DNA from: CAVVIO01 sp963748095
GTDB lineage: Bacteria; Bacteroidota; Bacteroidia; Bacteroidales; UBA10428
DNA length: 64,000 bases
Direction of reading: 5' to 3'
Assembly (NCBI GenBank): GCA_963748095.1
Contig: CAVVIO010000024.1
Location: 1 to 64,000 of the forward strand
Part shown: positions 8,966 through 17,328 of the stretch, one piece after another
Numbering within the stretch: the stretch's first letter is position 1
How the letters are laid out: every line of letters begins with the position of its first letter
Program-made: the position numbers and the translations under genes
The notes under the pieces: model-generated
The model's input: the letters and a program-made list of their open reading frames with translations, nothing else
What the model was told of the DNA's origin: nothing
The model's database searches: none

Positions 8966-11911
8966 TTATTTAAAAACCAATTTTTTAGTATATGTTCCTG
9001 AATCGGTTGTAAGTACAATAAAATACATGGACTGCCTGATCTTACCTGTTGCAACTGGAGTCCAATTAAATGTATAATGGCCTTTGTTTAAAATTTTGTT
9101 ATTAACAACTATATCTACTATTCTCCCGCTTACATCATACACTTTAAGATCCACATTTTCGCTATCATTAACAGTTAATCCGATATTTACATCATCACTT
9201 GCAGGATTCGGAAAGACTGTAAACCTGTCATCAACGATCAGATCTTTATCGATTGCCGTATTCGTTGCTCCTAATTGATATAATGAATCAATCTGTTGTT
9301 CACTCAGGGCATATCCATACAAACGAACATCGTCAAGGCCACCCTGTAAATTTGCTGTTTCATCAACCGAAAATCCAAAATAAAGCGCTTCATTTTCCGA
9401 TATATCCAATGTAGCATCCGGTTCCTGACCAACTAATTTTGTATTGGCATAAAGTTTAAGAACATGACTGGAAGTATCCCTGATAGCTACCAGATGAACC
9501 CATTGATTCCTGATAAATGTAGTATCATTGACCAGTATTTCAGAAACATTTATATTATCACCCACTACAAAATGCACTTTATGTGTGGCGGGGGTATAAT
9601 ACACCTCGTATCTTTTCCCGCTATGTCCCAGGGCTTCGTTTTCTGTTGCAGAGCCCTTTTCCAGATAACAGTGAGCATGTGCGTTGTTCAGAGTTGCAGG
9701 ATCCTGAAATATCCACATTGAAATTGAAAAATCATTTACATCAAAATCATATACCAGGTTATTCGGATATTTTATATACTGATTGGAACCGTTAAAAAAC
9801 AATGCTTTATCTACTGCACCGTTATCCGAAAAACTGCTGGTTGTTATATTGTGGGATGTACCGTTTATATTATTGTCCGTAACATCGCTTACCAGGGGCG
9901 GATTATCGAAAGGCCAGTGCGCAACCAATGCACGCGGAATTGCCTGACGGGTGGTAAAACTCCATACATCACCTTCTTTTGTCCCATTCGCATTTACTTC
10001 ATCTACTCTCCAGTAATATTTTGTATTATGTAATAAATTATTTGCAGAAAAGACAGTTGTATCAGTGTTGGCAGCAAACGGCGGAGGATCTGTAGTTCCC
10101 AGGTAAATATCATGGGACGAACTTCCCAGGCCTGCCTTCCATGAAAGTGAGGCATATACCTTTATTCCGATGGAATCAACTGCAGGAAAAGGCTCAGAAG
10201 CATTTAAAGGTAGTCCGTCTGCTCCCAATGTAGTACCACTCGCAACATTAGAATACACTGAACTATCAGTAGTACTGATCGCCATTATTCTGTATGTATA
10301 GGTTGTCTGGTAACTTAAACTTGTATCGGTATAAGTAACAAAATCAGCTGCAACAGTATCAATATTTATAAAATTACCTGAATCCTGTCGTTGGATAATA
10401 AAGCCGGTTTCATTATCTGAATTATCTGTCCAGTTTAGTATAAAACCTTTGGGAAAAGTTAACTGAGTAGTCAGGCCCGTAGGCGGTCGAACGAAACTGG
10501 TATTTGGGGTAATACTGTTCAGATAATCTTCAAGCGCCGTATATCCAAGACCGTTTAAATCATTATTCCTGTCGGTAGAATCATTCGGATTTAATCCGTG
10601 ATCTGCTTCCCACTGATCAGGTATCCCATCATGATCGCTGTCATTGGGTGCCCTGGCAGAAAATAGTTCAGGATATCCACCGGCTTCCTGCAAATTATCA
10701 ATAATACCTGTATTAGGTCCGCTAAGTCCGCCATACAATGCTGTATCATTCCTTGTTTCCCAGATTATCCTGCTGTCGACGGTATCCCTGTAAGGAATAT
10801 TGGCTCCTACATTACTGAGTACATCGTTATAAGCTTCTTCAGCAGTTTGCTGAGTACTGATATCAAAAGCAAAAGCCGTATCACTTTTAATCTGGTTTTT
10901 TATATCGGTTGAAACATTTTGAACGCCTTCACTCCAGTTGTCGGCTGTAACATTGGGGAAACCGTATACATAATTACTATCGATGTACCAATAACTGTAT
11001 CCGTATGCATTACTATAAGGCTCTAAAATCCTGTCATTTTTTGAACTTTCTGTTCCCGGACCAGCCTTATAATAATTGTTTACCATATTGATCCTGGCTT
11101 TGTTCCCGTCTATGTCACTCGGTTCACCGCCATAGGAACTGTTATGTTGCCAGTTGTAAATGACATTGTACCTGAAATCAACTTCTTCATTCCAGTTACC
11201 AACATACCGTGCCCCGTTAAATCTTGGGTTACGGCTTGCATTATGAGCTATCAGATTATGAAGAAAACTGGCGGAATCTCCTCCCCATATACCCCCGTAA
11301 CCGTGAGGGCCTTTCTCATGTATGGAATTGTTAAAACCCTCTGATACCATGCAATATTGCATAGTAAACCGCTTGTTTATATAACAGGAAGCTACTTCAT
11401 CGACTCCCCAGCTGAATGAACAATGATCAACTATAATATCCGAATTCTCCCTGCACGTAAACGCATCATCCTGTTGACCGGCAGCCTCACTTAACCTGCT
11501 TCTTATGTATCGGATAATTACATTATTTGCATCAACCCTGAAGGTATAATGTGCCAGCGTGATCCCGTCTCCGGGAGCAGTTTGCCCGGCAATAGTTACA
11601 TTACCTTTTTTTATTGCCAGAACTGATTTCAGGTAAATTGTTCCGGAAACCCTGAATACGATCGTTCTGGTTCCCGATTGCTCAATTGCAGCCCTCAGGC
11701 TTCCGGTTCCTTTGTCGTTAAGGTTGGTAACTTCCAGTACAATACCTCCCCGGCCTCCTGTGGTATATTTTCCAAAACCTTCAGCTCCGGGGAACGCAAG
11801 TGTTTGCGATTTTGCTATCGTTACAAAACCTATCAGATCTAACAGGATGAACACGAGTATAATTTTCATCCTGATACTGATCCGCGACACATTTTCAACA
11901 AGTGATATCAT
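8966..11911 (-). CDS. Multidomain PL1 pectate lyase with fibronectin III, LamG-like and T9SS sorting domains
   Basis: 981 residues. After a signal peptide ending near AKSQT, the catalytic beta-helix runs from AFPGAEGFGKYTTGGRGG through TGSLRAAIE, IVDHCSFSWGVDE and GIWGGDSASFLHN to NPRFNGARYVG, about residues 36-250. A calcium-binding-like DSDHDGIPDQWE segment sits near 425. Fibronectin type III-like modules follow (about 470-660), then a LamG/concanavalin domain (VAHWPFDNP to GGLDDVRLYGYALSEQQ, about 665-885). The C-terminus is a Por secretion tail (FTVFPNPASDDVNI, YFIVLTTDSGTYTKKLVFK), so it should cross the outer membrane by T9SS. It is the first gene of the operon and the only member with a T9SS tail, and would act first on external pectin. 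Confidence 0.9.
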   Translation of the reverse strand: MISLVENVSRISIRMKIILVFILLDLIGFVTIAKSQTLAFPGAEGFGKYTTGGRGGIVLEVTNLNDKGTGSLRAAIEQSGTRTIVFRVSGTIYLKSVLAIKKGNVTIAGQTAPGDGITLAHYTFRVDANNVIIRYIRSRLSEAAGQQDDAFTCRENSDIIVDHCSFSWGVDEVASCYINKRFTMQYCMVSEGFNNSIHEKGPHGYGGIWGGDSASFLHNLIAHNASRNPRFNGARYVGNWNEEVDFRYNVIYNWQHNSSYGGEPSDIDGNKARINMVNNYYKAGPGTESSKNDRILEPYSNAYGYSYWYIDSNYVYGFPNVTADNWSEGVQNVSTDIKNQIKSDTAFAFDISTQQTAEEAYNDVLSNVGANIPYRDTVDSRIIWETRNDTALYGGLSGPNTGIIDNLQEAGGYPELFSARAPNDSDHDGIPDQWEADHGLNPNDSTDRNNDLNGLGYTALEDYLNSITPNTSFVRPPTGLTTQLTFPKGFILNWTDNSDNETGFIIQRQDSGNFINIDTVAADFVTYTDTSLSYQTTYTYRIMAISTTDSSVYSNVASGTTLGADGLPLNASEPFPAVDSIGIKVYASLSWKAGLGSSSHDIYLGTTDPPPFAANTDTTVFSANNLLHNTKYYWRVDEVNANGTKEGDVWSFTTRQAIPRALVAHWPFDNPPLVSDVTDNNINGTSHNITTSSFSDNGAVDKALFFNGSNQYIKYPNNLVYDFDVNDFSISMWIFQDPATLNNAHAHCYLEKGSATENEALGHSGKRYEVYYTPATHKVHFVVGDNINVSEILVNDTTFIRNQWVHLVAIRDTSSHVLKLYANTKLVGQEPDATLDISENEALYFGFSVDETANLQGGLDDVRLYGYALSEQQIDSLYQLGATNTAIDKDLIVDDRFTVFPNPASDDVNIGLTVNDSENVDLKVYDVSGRIVDIVVNNKILNKGHYTFNWTPVATGKIRQSMYFIVLTTDSGTYTKKLVFK

Positions 11912-12452
11912 TTTATTTTTGAGATTAATGAAAGAAATATTCGTTTATTTTTTATCAGCATTTTGATTGTATCCATTTTGAAGATCCTTCTGTGCCGGGT
12001 CTTTCACTGCAAAGTAAAAATCTGTTTCCAACCATTGTTATTTTCAAATCAGGATATTGAACGTAAATAATGATTTTATCAGGATATAGCCTGTTTTCCT
12101 TCATCTTTTCTCTCAATTTCGCAATTTAAAAATATTTGTCAGGATTCCACCCCTAAAGTATTCCAAATAATAAAGAATGATACGGTACAAAATGACTTTA
12201 AAAAGGGTAAATATGTTCTAAAAAAGAAGGCAGGTTATTTATGAATTCACGATAATTAACTCTTGATAATAGTTATATATTGTTGATTGTAATTATTGTT
12301 ATAAGCTAAAGCTGATAAAGGTGAACTACTTCCGGCAATCCTGAATGTTTCATTATTTATATGCCTGAATTATTCTTTACATCATTTCCGGTAAATTAAT
12401 TCTGTTTCTGCAAAAACGAACATTCTGTTAAAAATACATTATTTTTGAATTA
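11912..12452. promoter_or_regulatory. Divergent intergenic region between the pectin operon and the SLC13 gene
   Basis: 541 bp with no convincing gene. It must hold the promoter of the pectin operon (leftward) and of the symporter (rightward). A perfect -7-like TATTTTTG lies at 12440-12447 but only 5 bp before the symporter ATG. Three copies of TCAGGAT occur in phase (see the repeat entry). No clean -33/-7 pair could be picked for the pectin operon. Confidence 0.45.
12048..12145. repeat. Three TCAGGAT direct repeats phased at 30 bp
   Basis: ATCAGGATAT occurs at 12048-12057 and again at 12078-12087, exactly 30 bp apart. The 7-bp core TCAGGAT recurs at 12139-12145, 60 bp further. The phasing is compatible with a regulator binding one face of the DNA upstream of the pectin operon. 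Function is inferred only from position. Confidence 0.4.
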
Positions 12453-13967
12453 ATGAAAGCAGGTTCACTACGTAAACAGGCAGGATTTTTTACCGGAATA
12501 CTCCTTTTCGTGCTTATACTGATCCTGCCATTAGGTAACGGTCTTGATTTACCGGCCCGGCATGCTGCAGCCTGTGCTGTGTTAATGGCTGTATGGTGGA
12601 TCACCGAAGCCATTCCCATTTCGGCTACTTCCTTACTGCCCCTTGCGCTATATCCCTTATTGAAGATAATGAGTGCCAAAGACGTTGCCATTAACTATGC
12701 CGATCGTAATATTTTTCTGTTTATGGGCGGATTTTTCATTGCCATGGCCATGCAACGGCATAACCTGCACAAACGTATCGCGTTAACAATTATTTATTTG
12801 CTGGGAACATCGTCAAGAAAGATAATTCTTGGATTTATGGTAGCAACAGCCTTTCTCTCGATGTGGATATCGAATACTGCAACGGCAATGATGATGCTTC
12901 CTATTGGAATGGCAGTAATTGAACATGTACGCACTTCCGTAAAAACCAAATTACCGGACAGGGAACTTAAAAAGGGAGAATTCAGGTTTGGACTGGCTCT
13001 GATGCTTGGCATCGCATATTCTGCCAGCATCGGGGGAATAGGTACCCTGGTGGGTACACCGCCAAATATTATTTTTGCCGGTATGGCTCACTCTTTATTT
13101 CCACAGCTTCCCGAGATTGGCTTCCTGCAATGGATGAAGATCGGCCTTCCTATTGTCATTGTTTTTTTGCCGCTTAGCTGGGCATATATTGTATATCTGG
13201 CAAACCCGCCCGAACTGAATAAAATTCCAGGTAGTAAGATGATCATCAAAGAAGAACTGAAATTACTCGGTAAAATGAAGAAAGGGGAATTACTGACCCT
13301 TATTATATTCTGCCTTACAGCCTTAGGCTGGATCTTCAGACAGGATATTCAGGTCGGTCATGTGCGTATTCCCGGATGGGCAAGTCTTCTGGGAATTGAA
13401 GAATACGTGCACGATTCGACCATCGCAATGATCGGAGCGCTGCTGCTTTTTATAATTCCCACTGATATTAAAAAGAATGAATTTGTTCTGAACTGGCAGT
13501 GGGCGGTTCGTATTCCCTGGGGTATATTGTTATTATTCGGAGGAGGGTTTGCCTTGGCATCGAGTTTTCAGGCTACCGGATTAAATAAATGGATCGGGGA
13601 TATTTTCAACCATATTAATTATGTTTCGGTTTTTGCACTGATCCTTTCCGTCTGTTTATTTTTCACTTTTCTCACCGAAATCACATCAAATACGGCCACC
13701 ATTACTATGATGCTGCCGGTTCTGGCAGTATTGGCAGTTTCGATGAAATTACATCCGTTCATCCTGATGGTACCGGCAACCATTTCCACCTCGTTTGCTT
13801 TTATGATGCCGGTTGCCACTCCTCCCAATGCCATTATTTTCGGCAGTGAATATGTGAAAATCCACCAAATGGCCCGAACTGGTTTTGTGTTGAACCTTTT
13901 GGGAGTGGTGGTAGTTACACTGGCCATGTACCTGATCGCTTTTCATGTGTTGGGAATAACATTCTAA
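12453..13967 (+). CDS. SLC13/DASS family sodium:anion symporter
   Basis: 504 residues with about 11-13 hydrophobic membrane segments. Two inverted-repeat halves each carry the family's Ser-Asn-Thr signature in a Na+/substrate loop: WISNTATAMMMLP near residue 150 and TSNTATITMMLPV near 415. These, with GTLVGTPPNIIFAG, identify a divalent anion:Na+ symporter of the DASS family, which moves di- or tricarboxylates or sulfate across the inner membrane. The substrate cannot be chosen from sequence. It is divergent from the pectin operon, so import of a dicarboxylate end product or co-substrate is possible but unproven. The ATG at 12453 gives a short cationic N-terminus before the first helix. Confidence 0.85.
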   Translation: MKAGSLRKQAGFFTGILLFVLILILPLGNGLDLPARHAAACAVLMAVWWITEAIPISATSLLPLALYPLLKIMSAKDVAINYADRNIFLFMGGFFIAMAMQRHNLHKRIALTIIYLLGTSSRKIILGFMVATAFLSMWISNTATAMMMLPIGMAVIEHVRTSVKTKLPDRELKKGEFRFGLALMLGIAYSASIGGIGTLVGTPPNIIFAGMAHSLFPQLPEIGFLQWMKIGLPIVIVFLPLSWAYIVYLANPPELNKIPGSKMIIKEELKLLGKMKKGELLTLIIFCLTALGWIFRQDIQVGHVRIPGWASLLGIEEYVHDSTIAMIGALLLFIIPTDIKKNEFVLNWQWAVRIPWGILLLFGGGFALASSFQATGLNKWIGDIFNHINYVSVFALILSVCLFFTFLTEITSNTATITMMLPVLAVLAVSMKLHPFILMVPATISTSFAFMMPVATPPNAIIFGSEYVKIHQMARTGFVLNLLGVVVVTLAMYLIAFHVLGITF

Positions 13968-13986
13968 AAACCGGACGAGTTTTTAG
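13964..13986 (+). terminator. Weak hairpin at the symporter stop codon
   Basis: An 8-bp perfect stem, CTAAAAAC/GTTTTTAG, with a 7-nt loop overlaps the symporter stop codon. The stem is A/T rich and no separate T-run follows, so termination is only a weak proposal. Confidence 0.3.
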
Positions 13987-14070
13987 TGTCATCCTTAGCA
14001 TCAGCGAAGGATCTGTAATCAGCGGAATAATACTATTTAAGAGATGCTTCCCTGCCTACAGCAGGTAGGT

Positions 14071-14099
14071 TCCCCGCTACTGCACGAGTCCTCTCGTAC
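14071..14099 (+). repeat. REP-like hairpin upstream of the RAYT gene
   Basis: TCCCCGCTACTGCACGAG begins a unit whose hairpin is CACGAG-TCCT-CTCGTA at 14083-14098, with one mismatch at the stem base. The same unit recurs 3' of the transposase gene. This is the arrangement expected of REP palindromes served by a linked RAYT. A second small inverted repeat (CCTGC/GCAGG) lies just upstream at 14051-14065. Confidence 0.7.
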
Positions 14100-14128
14100 C
14101 ATCTGATAATTTTTATTATATTTGATAT

Positions 14129-14683
14129 ATGAGCCGAAATTATAAATTTCATAATCCTGAAGGAATATATTTTGTAAGTTTTGCTGTTGTAGAATGGTTA
14201 GATGTTTTTACTAGAAAAGAATATAAGGACGTCATTCTGGATAGTTTGCGATATTGCCAAAAGGAAAAAGGTATGGAGATTTATGCATGGTGTATCATGA
14301 CAAACCATGTTCATTTAATTTTCAAAAGTATAAAAGGTCAGAAACCAGAATTATTATTGGGAGACTTCAAACGTTTTACCAGCAGGGAAGCGGTAAATGC
14401 AATACAAAATAACCAGAGAGAAAGCAGGAAGCAATGGTTGATTGAACAATTTGAGAAAGCGGGTGCAAAGTCCTCAAATGTTAAGAAATACCAGTTCTGG
14501 AGGCATGACAATAAACCAATCGAACTGTGGAGTAACAAAGCACTCGATGAAAAAATAGATTATATACATAATAACCCTGTTGAAGAGGGACTGGTGTATC
14601 ATGCAGAAGATTATGTATATAGCAGTGCAAAGGATTATTGTGGGGAAAAAGGTATATTAAAAGGAATTGTGGTGATTAAATAG
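14129..14683 (+). CDS. REP-associated tyrosine transposase (RAYT, Y1 HUH family)
   Basis: 184 residues. The HUH motif is NHVHLIF (about 59-65, preceded by CIMT), and the single catalytic Tyr is most likely in KIDYIHNNPVEEG near 148, the usual alpha-helical position for Y1 transposases. The N-terminal YKFHNPEGIYFVSFAVVEW is characteristic of the Transposase_17 fold. RAYTs nick and rejoin single-stranded REP hairpins and are thought to be domesticated. Three copies of a matching hairpin flank this gene, one upstream and two downstream, with the middle one inverted. The gene is full length, with no frameshift. It is probably a single-copy mobile-derived element between the symporter and the LVIVD gene. 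Confidence 0.9.
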   Translation: MSRNYKFHNPEGIYFVSFAVVEWLDVFTRKEYKDVILDSLRYCQKEKGMEIYAWCIMTNHVHLIFKSIKGQKPELLLGDFKRFTSREAVNAIQNNQRESRKQWLIEQFEKAGAKSSNVKKYQFWRHDNKPIELWSNKALDEKIDYIHNNPVEEGLVYHAEDYVYSSAKDYCGEKGILKGIVVIK

Positions 14684-14687
14684 TTTG

Positions 14688-14710
14688 CCACACGAGAGGA
14701 CTCGTGCGGC
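14688..14710 (-). repeat. REP-like hairpin, inverted, directly 3' of the RAYT gene
   Basis: CACGAG-AGGA-CTCGTG at 14691-14706 is a perfect 6-bp stem. It is the reverse complement of the unit found at 14083 and 14839, so it faces the other two. It begins 7 bp after the RAYT stop codon. Confidence 0.75.
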
Positions 14711-14826
14711 AGCCTTGGGGGTAGGTGTGCCGTGAGTAAAGGTAGAACCCCATCTAAGCCTAGAATGCCTAAATAATAAGCACAAGACAAATAAACATAG
14801 CGACTAAGCTAATTTTTAAACTATGC

Positions 14827-14856
14827 TCCCCGCTACCGCACGAGTCCTCTCGTGTG
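14827..14856 (+). repeat. REP-like hairpin, second downstream copy
   Basis: CCCCGCTACCGCACGAG leads into CACGAG-TCCT-CTCGTG at 14839-14854. It shares CCCCGCTAC(T/C)GCACGAGTCCTCTCGT with the upstream copy at 14072. The conserved 5' shoulder next to the hairpin resembles the guide tetranucleotide region that RAYTs read, though which bases play that role is not visible here. Confidence 0.75.
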
Positions 14857-14876
14857 GTTTAGAATAATTAAAAAAA

Positions 14877-14955
14877 GCCTGAATCACTTATCCGGAAGGT
14901 TTCATCTGTTTCTGATACTGACTCCATTTATCATTCAACCATAAGTGATTCAGGC
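14877..14955 (-). terminator. Terminator-like long inverted repeat after the LVIVD gene
   Basis: A perfect 15-bp inverted repeat (GCCTGAATCACTTAT and its complement) encloses a 49-nt spacer. Read on the minus strand it lies 29 bp after the LVIVD stop codon and is followed at once by TTTTTT. That position and T-run fit a rho-independent terminator, but the loop is unusually large. Confidence 0.6.
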
Positions 14956-14984
14956 CCGGGTGAGCCATTACAAACCTGCATGGA

Positions 14985-16265
14985 TTAATTTTTTACATAC
15001 AGCGGAATATGGCTTAGTTGATGTATATTTTCCGGATCTGAATAATCGTACTGATACAAACCATCCGTGCCTATCAGAACCAGCACATTGCCCAGGGGAA
15101 TAACATCGAAGGCATGAATATTGGGATATTCAGCCAGTTTATTGGCAGCAATATTCAACGGATCGGAAGCATTATAAATCTTTAAGCCGGCATTCCCGTC
15201 ACAAACAAAAAGTACCGGATCATCAATTCCCAGTCCGTATGGCCCTTCCATAGCGTAAGTTTTCAGTAACTGCGGATCACTGATAGTCGATATATCTACC
15301 ACATCCAACTGACTTTCGATAGCACCGCACAAATTGCCTGAACGTAATGTAACATAAGCATAATTTCCGCTTACTACAACCGGGTCGCAGGCAGATGCAT
15401 GACGGAACCGGACTATTTGCTCAGGGGCGAAAGGATTTGCGAGACTATAAATGTACATGCCTGTCTGACTCCCCATAAATAAATTGTCTTCGTAAGGAAA
15501 AATCGTTTCAATGTCCCATCCAACATAAATATCATTGCTAAATGATGGATTACCGGGTGTAGAAATATCGAATAACTTAAGCGAATAATCATTAACGGTA
15601 TACAGGTAGTGAGAATATAAAGTAAACCGGGCCATCGATCCGCCTACACCGAAGTCGTTTCCTCCCGTTTTATTTGCCTGTGCACTTCCGGCCGAATTAT
15701 ACATTGCAAGACCATCCCACATCGGAAACCGGTTGTAGTAAATATTATTACCATCCACCTTTTCTGTCTTTTCTTCCACTTTATATCCAGTAATCACACC
15801 CCGGCTCTGGTCAATTTGTTCCAAAATTCCCGACTCATATTCCGGGATAATATAAGGGAATACATTCGTATCCCGGTCTACTTCCCTGATATCATCCATA
15901 TTGCTGATATCGATGGTCAGTAAATCAACATAACTGTCGGCATAAAGCATCGTACCTTTAATAGCCATATCCACATTACCAGGGATTTCGATGAATTTGA
16001 TGATCTTAGGATCTTCGGGATTAGTGTTATCGATCACGTGAATGCCTTTCTGATACTCATTTACAAAAATGTAATTGTCTTTAAAATAAATTTTCCCGGG
16101 TTGAATGATGGATTCACCACCGGCTACTTTAAACGAAGTACGTAAGTCATTATACGTCATATAAACAGGAGTATTTACCTTGTAGGTTTCCTCTATCTTA
16201 TCCTGGCACGAGAGAAACAGCAACACTCCCGGCATAACTGTTAAAATTTTCAATAGTGTTTTCAT
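14985..16265 (-). CDS. LVIVD-repeat beta-propeller lipoprotein
   Basis: 426 residues with a lipobox (LLFLSCQDK, Cys20). The body is made of repeats of the LVIVD type: GIHVIDNTNPEDPKII, LLTIDISNMDDIREV, SLKLFDISTPGNPSF, MYIYSLANPFAPEQIV, LDVVDISTISDPQLL and LKIYNASDPLNIA. Each has a beta-strand, D(I/N)(S/T)-x-P and a turn, which is expected to form a surface beta-propeller. The family's function is unknown, and exposure at the cell surface is inferred from the lipoprotein signal. It stands alone, divergent from the gene at 16397, with its own terminator. Confidence 0.8.
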   Translation of the reverse strand: MKTLLKILTVMPGVLLFLSCQDKIEETYKVNTPVYMTYNDLRTSFKVAGGESIIQPGKIYFKDNYIFVNEYQKGIHVIDNTNPEDPKIIKFIEIPGNVDMAIKGTMLYADSYVDLLTIDISNMDDIREVDRDTNVFPYIIPEYESGILEQIDQSRGVITGYKVEEKTEKVDGNNIYYNRFPMWDGLAMYNSAGSAQANKTGGNDFGVGGSMARFTLYSHYLYTVNDYSLKLFDISTPGNPSFSNDIYVGWDIETIFPYEDNLFMGSQTGMYIYSLANPFAPEQIVRFRHASACDPVVVSGNYAYVTLRSGNLCGAIESQLDVVDISTISDPQLLKTYAMEGPYGLGIDDPVLFVCDGNAGLKIYNASDPLNIAANKLAEYPNIHAFDVIPLGNVLVLIGTDGLYQYDYSDPENIHQLSHIPLYVKN

Positions 16266-16396
16266 GGTTTAAGTTTATTATTTATATACTCAAAGATGAA
16301 ATTCATCCTCAAAAAGTTGCGTTAATAAAATATTTATTTTCGACGCAACCTTATCATATTCAAATACATCCTATAAGTTAATCAAACACCGAAATC

Positions 16397-17125
16397 ATGA
16401 ACAGAATTTTCTTTCTAACATTTCTCATCATAGTATCTCATACACTTACTTTTGCACAGAAAACCATTGATGTCGTATTCCTAAAAAACGGAAATATTTT
16501 CAAGGGAAAAATACTGGAGAATAAGACTGATACCTTAAAAATTGAAACTTTATGTAAGAATATTTTAGTTTTTACTCCTTCAGAAGTATTAAAAACCTCC
16601 ACCGAATCTTATCATAAATACGATCTGAAATCAAAAGGATACTTCAACTTTACTTCCATGGGAGTGCTTATAGGTTCATCGCACAATGATAAACCGGCCC
16701 CGTTTAGTGTATTGATGGAACACGATTACCGATTCAATAATTACCTGGTACTGGGAGGAGTGACAGGAATAGAAATGCTGAATGAATCCGTGATACCTTT
16801 GGGAGTTACAGTAAAAGGTTTATTGCCATTAAGTGGTGGCAGTACATTGTATGCAGGTATCACCGGAGGTTATTCCTTTTCACTCGACAAACCACCGAAT
16901 AATAACGATTACAGCTATAAGATAACGGATGCCTATGGCGGATATATGTATAACACCGAAATAGGCCTGATCATGCCTTCAGCCGGAAATGTCAGTTTTT
17001 TTGTAGCTATAGGTTACCGGTACAATGAGCTGAATTATAAACGCGAAGACTGGCAGCTTATCAGTGTGGATCAGAAAATGATTTTTAATCGATTTTCTAT
17101 AAGATTAGGTCTTTCAATACATTAA
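16397..17125 (+). CDS. Exported beta-barrel-like protein of unknown function
   Basis: 242 residues with a signal peptide cleaved near TFAQK (about residue 21). Residues 25-75 (DVVFLKNGNIFKGKILENKTD) form a small beta domain of a type often seen before barrels in Bacteroidota. The rest alternates hydrophobic and polar residues with frequent Gly and Tyr (GGVTGIEMLN, TLYAGITGGYSF, VAIGYRYNELNY) and ends RFSIRLGLSIH, suggesting a small outer-membrane barrel. I do not recognise a specific family. It is transcribed away from the LVIVD gene across a 131-bp gap. Confidence 0.6.
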   Translation: MNRIFFLTFLIIVSHTLTFAQKTIDVVFLKNGNIFKGKILENKTDTLKIETLCKNILVFTPSEVLKTSTESYHKYDLKSKGYFNFTSMGVLIGSSHNDKPAPFSVLMEHDYRFNNYLVLGGVTGIEMLNESVIPLGVTVKGLLPLSGGSTLYAGITGGYSFSLDKPPNNNDYSYKITDAYGGYMYNTEIGLIMPSAGNVSFFVAIGYRYNELNYKREDWQLISVDQKMIFNRFSIRLGLSIH

Positions 17126-17206
17126 GTGTTATCAATGTTAATCCTAGCCCATTTAATTACTCTCTCATAAATCTCTATTATGAAACTGGTAAATAAGGAT
17201 TTCATT

Positions 17207-17328
17207 TTAGTAATATCCAATTTTTTTTTCCAATGTTTCATCATTATCCATCAGAAGTTTTAACTGGTAAGCGGCGCTAATGAGTCCCAGATGAGTAAAC
17301 GCCTGGGGAAAATTACCCAGTAAATCCC
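17207..17328 (-). other. Frame-displaced C-terminus of the GH15 gene
   Basis: On the minus strand, one base out of frame with the main GH15 reading frame, the sequence reads DLLGNFPQAFTHLG, then LISAAYQLKLLMDNDETLE, and stops at 17207. This is the expected conserved GH15 end, about 38 residues. Removing one base from the G-run (CCCC on the plus strand, 17326-17329) would join it to EQISCER and give about a 617-residue protein. Confidence 0.85.

Noticed and set aside
12440..12447. TATTTTTG as a -7 box of the SLC13 gene
   Set aside because: It lies only 5 bp from the ATG with no -33 element, so a start of transcription would fall at or after the start codon.
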